Shown here in pieces: positions 53,208 through 63,530 of a stretch of DNA of 64,000 nucleotides. This stretch comes from Streptococcus cristatus ATCC 51100. GTDB taxonomy: Bacteria; Bacillota; Bacilli; Lactobacillales; Streptococcaceae. The position numbers were made by a program, and so were the translations under genes. The stretch covers positions 992,001 through 1,056,000 of the forward strand of contig NZ_CP050133.1 in NCBI RefSeq assembly GCF_011612585.1. Reading direction: 5' to 3'. The number at the start of each line of letters is the position of its first letter. The stretch's first letter is position 1. The notes beneath the pieces were generated by a model. It saw nothing but the letters and a program-made list of their open reading frames with translations, was not told the DNA's origin and made no database searches.

Positions 53208-54374
53208 TCACTCTGCTTTCTTTCCAAAGTCAGTGATCATCTCTTCCATCTGCTCCCGACTTGGAGTGGTCAGCATGTAGAGGTAGTCTCCTTGCAACTC
53301 TGCAAAGGCCGCTGGCATGTCTTTTTTGACTTTAAAGTTATCTTGATATTTCTCTAACAACTCCGCCTCTGAATAGGCATAATGCGAGCTTGCGCGACGA
53401 GACGTTGCCAAGCAGAATAACGGCTCCATGTCTGATTCAGGGAAAGGCTCACCCGCAACAATATTCGCGTATCCACGATAGAGATCGATTGAGTGAGCGT
53501 AATTATAAACATCGATGGTAAAACCACCTGCTGGACGATTATTGTATTCGATAGCTATGTAATCATAGTCTTTGCGGAAAAATTCGATATGGAAAAAGCG
53601 CTCTTTCATGCCAAATGCTTGGACGATGGCCTCGCCATAAGCACGAAGTTTTGGATCCATCTCCTTGAGGACATAGTAAGAATTATCCATTTTATAAAGC
53701 ATGAGGTCTAGCGGTGTGTAGGCGTAATCAAAAGTTGTTGAAAAGACAATATTTCCTTCGGAATCAATCAGGCCATCAAACGTACAGATCTCGCTAGAAG
53801 TCACAAATTTTTCAAAGAAATAGACAGTCTCCTGATCCCATTCTTCTTTAAAATGCTCGACATCCGCAGCTGTCTCAATCTTAAACGTGGCTGCAGCCCC
53901 TACCCCGTTGTCTGGTTTAGCAATCAGAGGAAGGCCGATTTTTTTGACAGCCTGATCTACATCCGATAGTTTTTTGACAACCTGACCTGGAACGACTGGC
54001 ACACCAGCTTTCTGGAAGAGTTTCTTCATTTCAGACTTGAATTTTGTCTTTTTCAGGTCATCCGGCTTAGCTCCAAAAACGTTAAATTGTTCCCGCAACT
54101 GGGCATCTTGCTCCAGCCAGTATTCATTATGAGATTCGATGCGGTCGATCGGTCCATGTTTGTAGAAAAGGAAGGCTACCGCACGTTTCACTTCATCCAG
54201 ATTTTCCAAATTGTCAACACGGAAATACTCTATCAAAGCGTTCTGAAGGCCTGGGCCTAACTGCTCATAGGGCTCCTGTCCGATACCAAGCACTGTAATG
54301 CCCTTGTTAGCCAGCTCAATCGTAAACTGCTGGAAATTTTCTGGATAATAAGGTGAAATAACAATATAATTCAT
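53208..54374 (-). CDS. ATP-grasp ligase-like protein
   Basis: 388 residues. An N-terminal pre-ATP-grasp fold (MNYIVISPYYPENFQQFTIELANKGITVLGIG) is followed by the ATP-grasp domain: GLPLIAKPDNGVGAAATFKI (ATP-binding lysine and glycine loop) and HIEFFRKDYDYIAIEYNNRPAGG (Mg-binding Glu and Asn). It should join a carboxylate to an amine or thiol nucleophile through an acyl phosphate. Substrates are unknown. Last gene of a three-gene run with two esterases. Confidence 0.85.
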   Translation of the reverse strand: MNYIVISPYYPENFQQFTIELANKGITVLGIGQEPYEQLGPGLQNALIEYFRVDNLENLDEVKRAVAFLFYKHGPIDRIESHNEYWLEQDAQLREQFNVFGAKPDDLKKTKFKSEMKKLFQKAGVPVVPGQVVKKLSDVDQAVKKIGLPLIAKPDNGVGAAATFKIETAADVEHFKEEWDQETVYFFEKFVTSSEICTFDGLIDSEGNIVFSTTFDYAYTPLDLMLYKMDNSYYVLKEMDPKLRAYGEAIVQAFGMKERFFHIEFFRKDYDYIAIEYNNRPAGGFTIDVYNYAHSIDLYRGYANIVAGEPFPESDMEPLFCLATSRRASSHYAYSEAELLEKYQDNFKVKKDMPAAFAELQGDYLYMLTTPSREQMEEMITDFGKKAE

Positions 54375-54401
54375 AGTAAGACTTCCTTTCCACTTAACAT
54401 T

Positions 54402-55142
54402 TTAGAGATTTAACTGGCTCAAGAAATAAGGCATCTGCTTGCGCCACCAAATCCAATCATGAGACACATCGTGACCCCATTCAGCAAACCAGGCTGGGAT
54501 ATTTTTGTGTTCGCAAGCTTCTTTCAGTGTGTAGAAGGAAGGCAGGCCATCCTGCTCCCAGTCGCCCAAACCGGTACAAACAATAATATCAGCTTGTCGA
54601 TAGCGGTCAATAAACCAACCATCATTTTGGTTCCAGATATAGTCAGCTGGCGAGTTTTGATAAATGACTTCGTCGTTCAAGTTGTCACCGACAAAGAAAC
54701 GTGCATCATAGACACCACTGAGGGCAATCACTTTATTGAAAACATCTGGATGCTGGAGGAAGAAATTGACGGCATGATAAGCGCCCATAGAGCAGCCTGT
54801 CGTCATCATTGGATCAAACCAGCCTGTCTTGTGTTTGATAAAAGGAATCGCCTCTTCAATAACATAACGCTCATAAGCACGGTGCATCTCAGCGCGGTCA
54901 TGAGGATGTTTCCAGTCCGCTAGCCAGCTTTCACTATCCACGCTGCTCAAGGTGAAAAATTGAACCTTCCCTGTCTCGATGAACCAAGAGCAGGCCTCAA
55001 TCATGCCAAAATCAGCATATTCATTGTGAGAACCACCTGACGAGGCAAATACTACCACTGGAACGCCAGCATGACCGTAACGATTGATATACATTTCACG
55101 GTTCAAATGACCGCTCCAATGACTTAAAAATTCTACATGCAT
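54402..55142 (-). CDS. Esterase-like alpha/beta hydrolase
   Basis: 246 residues from ATG 55142 (MHVEFLSHWSGHLNREMYIN), chosen for its AAGGAG RBS; 11 residues earlier (55175) another start is open inside the upstream gene. Fold motifs: VVVFASSGGSHNEYADFG (oxyanion), TGCSMGAYHAVNFFL (nucleophile elbow GCSMG), and WFAEWGHDVSHDW with the His. Similar to the putative esterase/enterochelin-esterase-like family. Cytosolic. 26 bases after the second esterase and 27 before the ATP-grasp gene. Confidence 0.82.
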   Translation of the reverse strand: MHVEFLSHWSGHLNREMYINRYGHAGVPVVVFASSGGSHNEYADFGMIEACSWFIETGKVQFFTLSSVDSESWLADWKHPHDRAEMHRAYERYVIEEAIPFIKHKTGWFDPMMTTGCSMGAYHAVNFFLQHPDVFNKVIALSGVYDARFFVGDNLNDEVIYQNSPADYIWNQNDGWFIDRYRQADIIVCTGLGDWEQDGLPSFYTLKEACEHKNIPAWFAEWGHDVSHDWIWWRKQMPYFLSQLNL

Positions 55143-55168
55143 TTGTTTTCTCCTTTTAGCTTCTTTTC

Positions 55169-55993
55169 CTACCACTTTTCACTGATAAAGCGGAAACAGT
55201 CAGGTAGATTTTCCGCCCAGTCCACTTCATTGTGAATCGCTCCAGATTGGATTTTAATGTGCAGATTGTCCAGCACCACACCAGCAGCAATCAGCTGACG
55301 GTAATAACTGAGTGAAGAATCAATATAGGCTTGTTTGATATTGCCTGCCATGAGGGTCTTGTCAGTATCATCAGCTTCCTCTGTTCCAACATAGATGAAA
55401 ACTCGCTGGTCTGGATGCAACTTCTGACGCTCTATGTAACGGTCAAAAGCTTCTTGGTGGAGCCAGTTGGCCGATGAAAAAACACCTAGACAGCCGACCT
55501 GATCCTGATATTCAATGCCGATAAACTGGGTAATATTGCCCCCCAGTGAAGAACCAATCATAGCCGTATGCTGGCGGTCAGGCTTAGTCCGATAGTTTTC
55601 GTCAATAAAAGGTTTGACGACATCCATGACAAACTCTGCGTACTCTGTGCCCTTGCCGCCAAACTGGACACCAGGAATATTGGACTCCTGAAACTTCCAA
55701 GCGGAATACTCATCCATCCGTCGTGGTCCATCATTATCAATGGCCACGACTATCATTTTTTCAATATCGGGATTGCGCTTGATTGTTGGAATCACTTTCC
55801 AAGAATGCCCACTGAAAGACTCCTTGCTATAGAGGACATTTTGTCCATCGTGAAAATAGACGACAGGATAGGTTTTTTTAGTATCTTGTTCATAATTTTT
55901 AGGGAGCAGCACTCGCACGCGCCGTTTTTGTTTGGTGTAAGGAACTACCAACTCATGAGTTTTCATATCAAGATAGAAATAGGATTTATTCAT
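55169..55993 (-). CDS. Fes/esterase-D-like alpha/beta hydrolase
   Basis: 274 residues from ATG 55993 (MNKSYFYLDMKTHEL); a TTG start at 56017 would add 8 residues but has no RBS. Motifs: YPVVYFHDGQNVLYSKESF, nucleophile elbow MIGSSLGGNITQFIG, a conserved Asp and the final His in GAIHNEVDWAENLP. Belongs to the putative esterase family that includes enterochelin esterase and Ybb-type hydrolases. First gene of the ATP-grasp operon. An extended -10 (TGATATAAT, - strand, 56034-56029) lies upstream, and a CodY-like sequence (55991-56005, 13 of 15) covers the start codon. Confidence 0.82.
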   Translation of the reverse strand: MNKSYFYLDMKTHELVVPYTKQKRRVRVLLPKNYEQDTKKTYPVVYFHDGQNVLYSKESFSGHSWKVIPTIKRNPDIEKMIVVAIDNDGPRRMDEYSAWKFQESNIPGVQFGGKGTEYAEFVMDVVKPFIDENYRTKPDRQHTAMIGSSLGGNITQFIGIEYQDQVGCLGVFSSANWLHQEAFDRYIERQKLHPDQRVFIYVGTEEADDTDKTLMAGNIKQAYIDSSLSYYRQLIAAGVVLDNLHIKIQSGAIHNEVDWAENLPDCFRFISEKW

Positions 55994-56047
55994 TTTCAGA
56001 AAACTTTCTATTTTCAAAATTTTTATTTATTATATCACAAATTAAGC

Positions 56048-56075
56048 AAAAAAGTTAGGAAATTCCTAACTTTTT
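56048..56075. terminator. Terminator after trmFO
   Basis: Near-perfect inverted repeat AAAAAGTTAGG / CCTAACTTTTT, T-run on both strands. Confidence 0.8.
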
Positions 56076-56108
56076 AATGATTTTTATTAGATAATGATAG
56101 AAAATAGA

Positions 56109-57443
56109 TTATTTATCCAAATAAGGCTGTAAATCCTTCAAGGCGCGTTCAGCAATCTTCTCATAGCGCTCTTTCTTATCACGAATCCGAGGGCCATCTA
56201 GCTCTTTGATAATACCGAAATTGACATTCATCGGTTGGAAGTGCTTGCTATCAGCGTGAGTGATATAATGCGGCAGACTGCCGATAGCCGTTGTTTCTGG
56301 AAAAACAAGTGCTTCTTCTCCTTTGAAGAGTCGAGCAGCATTGATACCAGCAACTAGACCAGAAGCTGCTGATTCAACATAGCCTTCAACACCTGTCATT
56401 TGACCTGCAAAGAAAAGATTGGGCTGTTTCTTAGAGCGGAAAGTCTGTTCCAGCAGATTTGGAGAGTCCATATAGGAGTTGCGATGCATGACGCCATAGC
56501 GGACAAATTCTGCATTTTCAAGGCCAGGAATCATTTGAAAGACACGCTTTTGCTCTCCCCACTTGAGATGAGTTTGGAAACCGACAATATTGTAAAGACT
56601 GCCCGCTGCATTGTCCTGACGAAGCTGCACCACAGCGTATGGAGTCTTAAAATCTCCGTCGCGAGGGCCTTGGTAGTCATCTGGGTATTCCAAGCCAACC
56701 GGCTTCATCGGACCATAAAGCATGGTTTTAATGCCTCGCTTAGCCATAACTTCAATAGGCATGCAGCCTTCAAAGTATTTCTCTTTTTCAAAGGAATTGA
56801 GCGGTGCTTCCTCCGCATTGACCAAAGCATCATGGAAATCCATAAATTCTTGCTTGGTCATTGGCGCATTGAGATAGGCAGCTTCGCCCTTATCATAACG
56901 AGATTTGAGATAGACCTTAGTCATATCGATGGTATTGACATCAATGATTGGCGCTGCCGCATCGTAGAAATAAAAGCCGTCGCCACCGTTGAGCGCGTGG
57001 ATTTTTTCTGCCAAAGCATCGCTAGTCAGCGGACCTGTCGCAATGACTGTGATGGCATCCTCCGGAATTTCTGTGATTTCTTCACGAATGACCTCAATCA
57101 ATGGATGATTGGTCACCAACTCCGTTACCATCTGAGAAAAACCTTCTCTATCAACCGCTAGAGCACCACCTGCTGGTACCCGGGTCGCCTCTGCTGACTT
57201 TAAAATGACCGAGTCCAAGCGTCGCATTTCTTCCTTGAGCAGACCGACTGCATTAGCCAGCGCATCTCCTCGCAGAGAGTTAGAGCAGACCAGTTCTGCA
57301 AAGTCTGCAGTTTTGTGTTGAGGCGTTGATTTGACACCTCGCATTTCATAAAGTTTAACTGGGATTCCACGCTTAGCAATCTGGTAAGCTGCTTCACTGC
57401 CAGCCAGACCAGCACCGATAACATTGATATAGGATGATGACAT
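56109..57443 (-). CDS. trmFO: Methylenetetrahydrofolate-tRNA-(uracil-5-)-methyltransferase
   Basis: 444 residues, a flavoprotein that makes m5U54 in tRNA with methylene-THF as carbon donor. FAD motif [15 protein letters not shown] at the N-terminus; [35 protein letters not shown] segment ([16 protein letters not shown]), and [20 protein letters not shown] are characteristic of the TrmFO (GidA-related) family. Monocistronic with its own terminator. Very conserved in Firmicutes. Confidence 0.95.
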   Translation of the reverse strand: MSSSYINVIGAGLAGSEAAYQIAKRGIPVKLYEMRGVKSTPQHKTADFAELVCSNSLRGDALANAVGLLKEEMRRLDSVILKSAEATRVPAGGALAVDREGFSQMVTELVTNHPLIEVIREEITEIPEDAITVIATGPLTSDALAEKIHALNGGDGFYFYDAAAPIIDVNTIDMTKVYLKSRYDKGEAAYLNAPMTKQEFMDFHDALVNAEEAPLNSFEKEKYFEGCMPIEVMAKRGIKTMLYGPMKPVGLEYPDDYQGPRDGDFKTPYAVVQLRQDNAAGSLYNIVGFQTHLKWGEQKRVFQMIPGLENAEFVRYGVMHRNSYMDSPNLLEQTFRSKKQPNLFFAGQMTGVEGYVESAASGLVAGINAARLFKGEEALVFPETTAIGSLPHYITHADSKHFQPMNVNFGIIKELDGPRIRDKKERYEKIAERALKDLQPYLDK

Positions 57444-57502
57444 GATACTCTCCCTTGGATATTTCTAGATTTTCACTCTGACCATTATAACAAAAAGAAA
57501 GT

Positions 57503-57534
57503 AAAAAAGACAGACAGGAGGATTCCCGTCTGTC
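57503..57534 (-). terminator. Terminator after the nucleotidyltransferase-like gene
   Basis: On the - strand GACAGAC / GTCTGTC followed by TTTTTT. Confidence 0.8.
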
Positions 57535-57539
57535 CATTA

Positions 57540-58031
57540 TTATGTCATTTTTTCTAAATAAGCAATCTTAGCAAAATCCTTATGATTGTTATTATCATTT
57601 CGATAAGAATCTTGGGAAGAGGCGCGGTAGATAGCTAAAAATTGCTCTGCAGTTGGCAGTAGAAACTTAACACCTTCAACTTCTTTTCGAGACAGCTCCG
57701 CTATTGGTACACCTGAAAATGCCTCCAAGGTTTCCATGACCCCGAATTCAACAGACAAGTCTTCTTTTTGAAATTCGTGCTCGTGCAGATCGACCAAACG
57801 ATACCCCAAGCGCTCCATCATGGGCCCAATCTTGTCCATATCATAAATCCGCTCTTCATCTGGCGCTTCCCAGCCACGCTCATCACCATGAACATGAATG
57901 TCGATATCACGCGCCTGCCAGTCCTGACCAGTAACCTGTTCCAGCCCCAAAGAGCCCATTAGCAATGGAACGAGTCCCATCTTGTTCAGTTGAGACGCGA
58001 TTTTTAGAAATTCTGCAAATTTATCTGTCAT
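57540..58031 (-). CDS. Nucleotidyltransferase-like protein
   Basis: 163 residues. LLMGSLGLEQVTG ... ARDIDIHVHG gives the GS-x(n)-DxD pattern of minimal nucleotidyltransferase folds; VEFGVMETLEAFSG and KFLLPTAEQFLAIYR follow. The catalytic third carboxylate is not obvious. Function and substrate are unknown; database names for such proteins are often unreliable. Between topA and trmFO, with its own terminator. Confidence 0.65.
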   Translation of the reverse strand: MTDKFAEFLKIASQLNKMGLVPLLMGSLGLEQVTGQDWQARDIDIHVHGDERGWEAPDEERIYDMDKIGPMMERLGYRLVDLHEHEFQKEDLSVEFGVMETLEAFSGVPIAELSRKEVEGVKFLLPTAEQFLAIYRASSQDSYRNDNNNHKDFAKIAYLEKMT

Positions 58032-58055
58032 AAAGGTACCTACCTTTTATAAAAA

Positions 58056-58091
58056 AATCTTTTTACATAATATAAATTATGCAAAAAGATT
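58056..58091. terminator. A+T-rich terminator after topA
   Basis: AATCTTTTT..CATAAT (58056-58069) pairs with ATTATG..AAAAAGATT (58074-58091), one mismatch. On the - strand it ends topA; the T runs are inside the stem. It shares the CATAAT core with other palindromes here. Confidence 0.65.
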
Positions 58092-58101
58092 ACTAAGCTA
58101 A

Positions 58102-60195
58102 TTATTTCACTTTTTCTTCTTGATAGTCGCCATTACTGCAGACCACTTGCTTGCCGCCACCACGGACTTTCTTTTCAACTAGATAATGGTCACATTTTGG
58201 ACAGTTACGCCCAACAGGCTTGTCCCAAGATGTGAAATCACAGTCTGGATAACGATCACAGCCATAGAAAATGCGATTTCGCTTAGTCTTACGCTCGATA
58301 ACTTGCCCTTTCTGACACTGTGGGCAGGTCACGCCAATTTCCTTGACAATGGCCTGAGTGTGACGACAGTCTGGGAAATTGCTGCAGGCATAGAACTTGC
58401 CAAATCTTCCCAACTTGATGACCATTGGACTGCCACAGACTTCACAGTCAAAACCGGCTGGCTCATCCTTGATTTGGATTTTTTCCATCTCGGATTCAGC
58501 TTTAGCCACTTCCTTTTCAAAAGGCTTGTAAAACTCATCAATAACCTTCTGCCACTGTTCTTTTCCAACTTCTACATCATCCAGTTTTGCTTCCATTTCG
58601 GCTGTAAATTTCACATTTACGATGCCTGGGAAGAATTCGACAATCAGCGCATTAACTATTTCACCCAATTCTGTCGGTTCAAAGCGCTTGGAAACCAATT
58701 TGACATAGTAGCGTTTCTGAATGGTTTCAATGGTCGGTGCATAGGTAGACGGACGACCAACGCCATTTTCTTCCAAAGTTTTGATGAGAGTCGCTTCAGA
58801 ATAACGAGCTGGCGGCTGGGTAAAGTGCTGTTCTGGATTGGTATTGACACGTTTGACGGTATCACCCTTTTCCATGTCTGGCAGCATTTTATTCTTGTCA
58901 GAGTCATTATAGATAGCCAGATATCCATCAAACTTGACCTGACTGCCGTTAGCTGCAAATTGGACACCGTTTTGCTCTAATTTGACATTCATGGTGTCAA
59001 AGACCGCTGCTGTCATTTGGCTGGCTACAAAGCGATTCCAGATTAGCGTATATAGCTTAAGCTGATCCTTATCCAGATATTTTGCAATGCTTTCTGGTGT
59101 ATTGAAAACACTGGAAGGACGAATGGCCTCGTGGGCATCTTGGGCACCCGAAGCATTTTTCACCTTACTGCCATGTTTAGAATATTTAGCACCAAATTTA
59201 TCAGTAATAAAGCTAGCCGCTTCATTCTGCGCTACTGGGCTGATCCGAGTCGAGTCGGTACGCATATACGTAATCAGACCTTGCACGCCAGAACCGATAT
59301 TAATGCCCTCATAGAGCTGCTGAGCTACCATCATGGTCTTACGAGTCCGGAAATTAATCTTATTAGCAGCATCCTGCTGCATAGAGGAAGTCGTGTAGGG
59401 CAGTGGAGCATTGCGTCGACGCTCTTTCTTTTCAACACTGTCGACCGTAAAGTCATCTCCCTTAAGATGAGACAAGACTTCTTTGACATCCTCGTTGTTG
59501 GTCAGCTTCATCTTCTTGCCATTCATGCCATAGAAGCTGGCTTGAAACTGACGAGTCCCTTTCTTGAAGGTACCGTCAATTGTCCAGTATTCTTCCGGTT
59601 TGAAGGCGTTGATTTCATTTTCACGGTCGATAATCAGCTTGAGAGCAACGGACTGCACCCGACCAGCTGATAGTCCTTTTTTGACTTTCTTCCAAAGAAT
59701 AGGGGAAATGGAGTAACCAACCAAGCGGTCCAGAACCCGACGGGCTTGCTGAGCATTGACCAAATCCATATCAATCTGACGTGGCTCTTTAAAAGCATTC
59801 TTGACCGCATCCTTGGTGATTTCATTGAAGACGACGCGGTTTTTTTCTTTCTCATCCAGATTAAGAATGTGGGCCAGATGCCAAGAAATAGCTTCTCCTT
59901 CGCGGTCCGGGTCACTTGCCAGAAAGACTTGCTTGGCTTTCTTTGCTTCCTTTTTTAAGTCATTAATCAAAGGCCCCTTACCACGAATATTAATGTATTG
60001 CGGCTCATAGTTGTTCTCAAAATCAATGGACATAGTGGACTTTTTCAGGTCACGAATATGCCCGACACTAGCCAGGACCTTGTAGTTTCGTCCCAGATAT
60101 TTTTCTATTGTTTTTGCCTTGGCAGGCGACTCTACGATGACAAGATTTTTCTTGGTCGTAGACTTTTTCTTTGTTTTTGTTACCAAATTAGACAC
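58102..60195 (-). CDS. topA: DNA topoisomerase I
   Basis: 697 residues, a type IA enzyme relaxing negative supercoils. Toprim domain ([32 protein letters not shown]), active-site tyrosine in [11 protein letters not shown], and three C-terminal four-Cys or Cys-poor zinc ribbon segments: [36 protein letters not shown], and the incomplete [22 protein letters not shown] 60195 lies close after dprA in the same direction, the usual dprA-topA order of streptococci. Confidence 0.97.
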   Translation of the reverse strand: MSNLVTKTKKKSTTKKNLVIVESPAKAKTIEKYLGRNYKVLASVGHIRDLKKSTMSIDFENNYEPQYINIRGKGPLINDLKKEAKKAKQVFLASDPDREGEAISWHLAHILNLDEKEKNRVVFNEITKDAVKNAFKEPRQIDMDLVNAQQARRVLDRLVGYSISPILWKKVKKGLSAGRVQSVALKLIIDRENEINAFKPEEYWTIDGTFKKGTRQFQASFYGMNGKKMKLTNNEDVKEVLSHLKGDDFTVDSVEKKERRRNAPLPYTTSSMQQDAANKINFRTRKTMMVAQQLYEGINIGSGVQGLITYMRTDSTRISPVAQNEAASFITDKFGAKYSKHGSKVKNASGAQDAHEAIRPSSVFNTPESIAKYLDKDQLKLYTLIWNRFVASQMTAAVFDTMNVKLEQNGVQFAANGSQVKFDGYLAIYNDSDKNKMLPDMEKGDTVKRVNTNPEQHFTQPPARYSEATLIKTLEENGVGRPSTYAPTIETIQKRYYVKLVSKRFEPTELGEIVNALIVEFFPGIVNVKFTAEMEAKLDDVEVGKEQWQKVIDEFYKPFEKEVAKAESEMEKIQIKDEPAGFDCEVCGSPMVIKLGRFGKFYACSNFPDCRHTQAIVKEIGVTCPQCQKGQVIERKTKRNRIFYGCDRYPDCDFTSWDKPVGRNCPKCDHYLVEKKVRGGGKQVVCSNGDYQEEKVK

Positions 60196-60279
60196 CTTCT
60201 ATAAGAAATAAATCTCATAGAGTGTAAACTATTTTTTGATAGATGTCAACTCACAACATTCTCTATAGGAAAACTTGTT

Positions 60280-61122
60280 TTAGAATTGGAACTCAGATAG
60301 GACGTCAGAGCCTGATGTAATGCACTTTGCGCCCTCTTGAATCAAATGATGACAACCGTCAGATTTTCCATCTAAAATTGACCCCGGAATAGCAAAGACA
60401 TCCCGCCCTTCTTCCATGGCTCGCTCACAAGTAATCAGGCTGCCTGAGCGCATCTTGGCTTCCGCCACAATGACTCCTCGGCAAAGACCAGCGATGATGC
60501 GATTTCGCTCTGGAAAATGGAATTTCAAGGGTTGCTCACCTGGACCATACTCTGTCATCAATAAATGATTTTTGCCAATATAAACCTGCAGTTTTTGATT
60601 AGCCTTGGGATAGAAGACATCTAGTCCCGTCCCAATGACAGCAATAGTTTGGCCACCATTTTGCAGGGCAGCCATGTGGGCCACGGTATCAATCCCACGA
60701 GCCAAACCGCTGACGATAACCAGCTCATTATTCAACTCCTTAATGATTTTCTGCACAGCAGCATTGCCCTGCTTACTGCTGTCTCTACTGCCAACAACCG
60801 CTATCTTGGGCATTTCTAGCAAGTTTAGATTTCCTTGATAAAATAGCAAAGTCGGTGCATCGTAAATCTCGCATAGATCCCAAGGATACACATCATCCAA
60901 GATTGAAAAGGACGGAAAACGTTCAAATTCTTCTTTCAAGGCTGGTAAATCAAGTCGCTTGTATTTTTCCATAAAGAGTGCGGGATTGCGACACTCAGAG
61001 ACGACGGCCTTGTCTCGCAAAGATAGCTCTCCCTCTTTATTTTCTGCATATCTCAAGATATTTAAGACCTGTTGATTGGTTAAGCCAGCTTTTTTCATTT
61101 TATAAATTTCAAAATTATTCAT
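60280..61122 (-). CDS. dprA: DNA processing protein DprA
   Basis: 280 residues. It loads RecA on incoming single-stranded DNA during transformation. The Rossmann-like DprA core has VVGSRDSSKQGNAAVQKI, VSGLARGIDTVAHMAAL, GTGLDVFYPKANQKL and EYGPGEQPLKFHFPERNRIIAGL, and RSGSLITCERAMEEGRDVFAIPG. A GTG codon 3 residues earlier (61131) overlaps the RBS; ATG 61122 with AGGTGA is preferred. Signature of a naturally competent genus. Confidence 0.96.
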   Translation of the reverse strand: MNNFEIYKMKKAGLTNQQVLNILRYAENKEGELSLRDKAVVSECRNPALFMEKYKRLDLPALKEEFERFPSFSILDDVYPWDLCEIYDAPTLLFYQGNLNLLEMPKIAVVGSRDSSKQGNAAVQKIIKELNNELVIVSGLARGIDTVAHMAALQNGGQTIAVIGTGLDVFYPKANQKLQVYIGKNHLLMTEYGPGEQPLKFHFPERNRIIAGLCRGVIVAEAKMRSGSLITCERAMEEGRDVFAIPGSILDGKSDGCHHLIQEGAKCITSGSDVLSEFQF

Positions 61123-61226
61123 TTTTATCACCTCACTTTCTTATTCGTAAAAAAGTTCAAAAAAAGAACTGCAATACAGTTCCTTGTTTCTTATCGATTA
61201 ATTATTGAGAAAATGGTTGAGTTCTT

Positions 61227-61790
61227 CTATTCTTCATGAACAGGAATTTCCTTAATAATCTTAGCAGGATTGCCGGCTAAGACAACATTATCGCCGAATG
61301 ATTTAGTCACCACTGCACCAGCTCCAACTACGACATTATCTCCTAGCGTCACGCCCGGTAGAATGGTTACGCCGCCACCAGCCCAGAAATTGTCACCAAT
61401 CTTAATAGGCGCCCCGTATTCAATACCGGAATTTCGTTCCACTGGATCAAGCGGATGCAGCGGTGTCAAAAACTGGCAATTGGGCCCCAGCATGGCATTC
61501 TTTCCAATGGTAATAGGACAGACATCCAGCATGGTCAAATTCCAGTTGGAATAAAAATTCTCCCCCAAGTGAATGTTTACTCCATAATCACAGACCAAAT
61601 CTGGATGCAACCACAGATTCTCCCCTGTACTGCCGAACCACTCCTTGGCGATAGAGCTGCGTTTTTCAATATCTCGTTCTTAGTTAAAACGATACTGAAA
61701 CTCTCTCGAGCGAGCAGCCAATGCTCTCAATTCAGGATCCTGAGGGCTGTAGTTCTCTCCTGCAATCATTTTTTGGTATTCGCTAGTCAT
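61227..61790 (-). pseudogene. maa: Maltose O-acetyltransferase, interrupted by one stop codon
   Basis: The - strand frame runs from ATG 61790 (MTSEYQKMIAGENYSPQDPE) to a stop at 61227, 187 residues, but codon 37 is TAA (61682-61680): ...FQYRFN-stop-ERDIEKRSS. Both sides are in one frame and match the Maa/NodL acetyltransferases: N-terminal Mac domain, then left-handed beta-helix hexapeptide repeats (MLGPNCQFL, GGGVTILPGVTLGDNVVVGAGAVVT). So one substitution, not a frameshift, breaks it. A fragment from ATG 61610 (127 residues) could still be made. A sequencing error is possible. Confidence 0.85.
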
Positions 61791-61819
61791 ACTTGTCTCC
61801 CCATAACGATTAGGATTTC

Positions 61820-62587
61820 TTATAAATTTGTCATGGATTTGATCGGTTCAAAGCTTCTGCGGTGAATCGGTGTGACACCGTATTTGTCCAGTCCTTCCAG
61901 ATGTAGCTTGGTGCCATAGCCGGCATTTTGGGCAAAGTCATAGCCTGGATAAATCTGATCAAATTCCGCCATCATCTTGTCCCTCGTCACCTTTGCTACG
62001 ATAGAAGCCGCAGCGATGGATAGAGAATTAGCATCACCCTTGATAATGGACTGCTGGGGCAAGGGCAAGTCTAACTTCATCGCGTCAATCAAAAGGTAAT
62101 CCGGCTTTATCTTGAGCTGAGCTACCGCTTCTGTCATAGCTAGCTTAGTCGCTTCATAGATATTGACTCGGTCAATCGTTTGATTGTCCATAATGCCTAA
62201 TCCAACGGCTAAAGCCTGATCTAGGACTGCTTGATAAATTTCCTCATGCTTTTTCTTAGGAATCTTTTTACTGTCATTCAGCCCTTTTATTTTGCAGTTA
62301 GGAGGCAGAATGACTGCTGCCGCGACTACTGGACCAGCTAAGGGACCTCGTCCGACCTCATCAATGCCAGCAATCGCCTGAAATCCTTGACTATAGAGTT
62401 CTTTTTCATAGAGCAGCATGTACTCTAGGCGTAAGTCTTCATCTAGCTCTGATTGGATTTCTTTTTGGCGCTTGAGTAATAGCTTTTGAACACCGCTCCG
62501 CTCATCCTGCTTTAAAGCTTGAAAAAGCGGATCCTGCAAGTCAGATACTTGAGCCAACTGCTCTTGGATTTCCTTAATCGTGGCCAT
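61820..62587 (-). CDS. rnhB: Ribonuclease HII
   Basis: 255 residues, removes ribonucleotides from RNA-DNA hybrids. [22 protein letters not shown] carries the first catalytic Asp-Glu, and [24 protein letters not shown] and [14 protein letters not shown] the others. A helical N-terminal extension of about 70 residues is normal for this genus. It overlaps the end of rbgA by 14 bases, the usual rbgA-rnhB pair. Confidence 0.97.
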   Translation of the reverse strand: MATIKEIQEQLAQVSDLQDPLFQALKQDERSGVQKLLLKRQKEIQSELDEDLRLEYMLLYEKELYSQGFQAIAGIDEVGRGPLAGPVVAAAVILPPNCKIKGLNDSKKIPKKKHEEIYQAVLDQALAVGLGIMDNQTIDRVNIYEATKLAMTEAVAQLKIKPDYLLIDAMKLDLPLPQQSIIKGDANSLSIAAASIVAKVTRDKMMAEFDQIYPGYDFAQNAGYGTKLHLEGLDKYGVTPIHRRSFEPIKSMTNL

Positions 62588-63425
62588 CCAATTCCTCCAA
62601 CGTATCCAGTGTATAGCGACCTAAGCGCCCATCACGCACTTCCTTGACAAAGAGACTGTAAAAGCGATCATAGTCCTCTCTAAAGCCCAATTTCTGGGTC
62701 ATATCCATAATCATGTCTGGCGCTTCCAGCTCTAAATCCAGCTGCTTAAAGCGCTCCTGCAGTGCCTTAGGATAATGCTCTTTGAAATAATTGAGTCCGA
62801 AAATCGTGACCTCATCCATGGGTAGCAAATTATCCTTGATAGCGCCCGTCAAAGCGAGTTTCAAAGCCACCATTTCATCTTCAAATTTTGGCCAAAGAAT
62901 CCCCGGTGTGTCTAGAATTTCCAAATCCTTATTGGACTTGAGCCACTGCTGACCTTTGGTGACCCCTGGTTTATTGCCGACTATCGCGATTTTCTTACCA
63001 GCCAGTCGGTTCATAAGCGTTGACTTTCCAGCATTGGGAATCCCGATAATCATGGTCCGCAGAGTCTCGATTTGAATTCCTCTTTCCCGCTGGCGAGCGA
63101 GCTTATCAGCCATTAATTTCTTAGCCGCTTCGGTCACTTTTTTAACTGCAGATTGTTCCTTAGAGTTAATAGCCAAGGTTTTGATTCCCTGACTTTCAAA
63201 ATAGGCCTGCCATTCCTTGGTTAAGTTTGGATCCGCTAAGTCGGCCTTATTTAAAATCAACAACTTAGGCTTGTCCCCAACAATTTTGGTCAACATGGGA
63301 TTTTGACTGGACAAGGGCAATCTCGCATCCACCAAAATCGTCACAAAATCTACAAATTTAATACTTTCTTGAACCTGTCTCCGAGCCTTGGACATGTGCC
63401 CTGGAAACCATTGAATCGTTGCCAT
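62574..63425 (-). CDS. rbgA: Ribosome biogenesis GTPase RbgA (YlqF)
   Basis: 283 residues, a circularly permuted GTPase needed for late 50S subunit assembly. Motif order is permuted: G4 NKADLADP first, then G1 [15 protein letters not shown]2, and G3 [10 protein letters not shown]. The opening [19 protein letters not shown] is the RbgA signature. C-terminal RNA-binding domain about 190-283. Start supported by AAAGAGG upstream. Confidence 0.97.
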   Translation of the reverse strand: MATIQWFPGHMSKARRQVQESIKFVDFVTILVDARLPLSSQNPMLTKIVGDKPKLLILNKADLADPNLTKEWQAYFESQGIKTLAINSKEQSAVKKVTEAAKKLMADKLARQRERGIQIETLRTMIIGIPNAGKSTLMNRLAGKKIAIVGNKPGVTKGQQWLKSNKDLEILDTPGILWPKFEDEMVALKLALTGAIKDNLLPMDEVTIFGLNYFKEHYPKALQERFKQLDLELEAPDMIMDMTQKLGFREDYDRFYSLFVKEVRDGRLGRYTLDTLEELDGHD

Positions 63426-63484
63426 TAAAAACCTCTTTCTTACAATCTTCTAGTATCTCATTATACCAAAAAAATAGAGAATAA

Positions 63485-63522
63485 AATAGTAAAATCGCTC
63501 CCTCAAACTGACAGAAGCGATT
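63485..63522 (-). terminator. Terminator after the metallo-hydrolase gene
   Basis: On the - strand AATCGCT / AGCGATT followed by TTTACTATTTT. Confidence 0.6.
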
Positions 63523-63530
63523 CTCTATTC

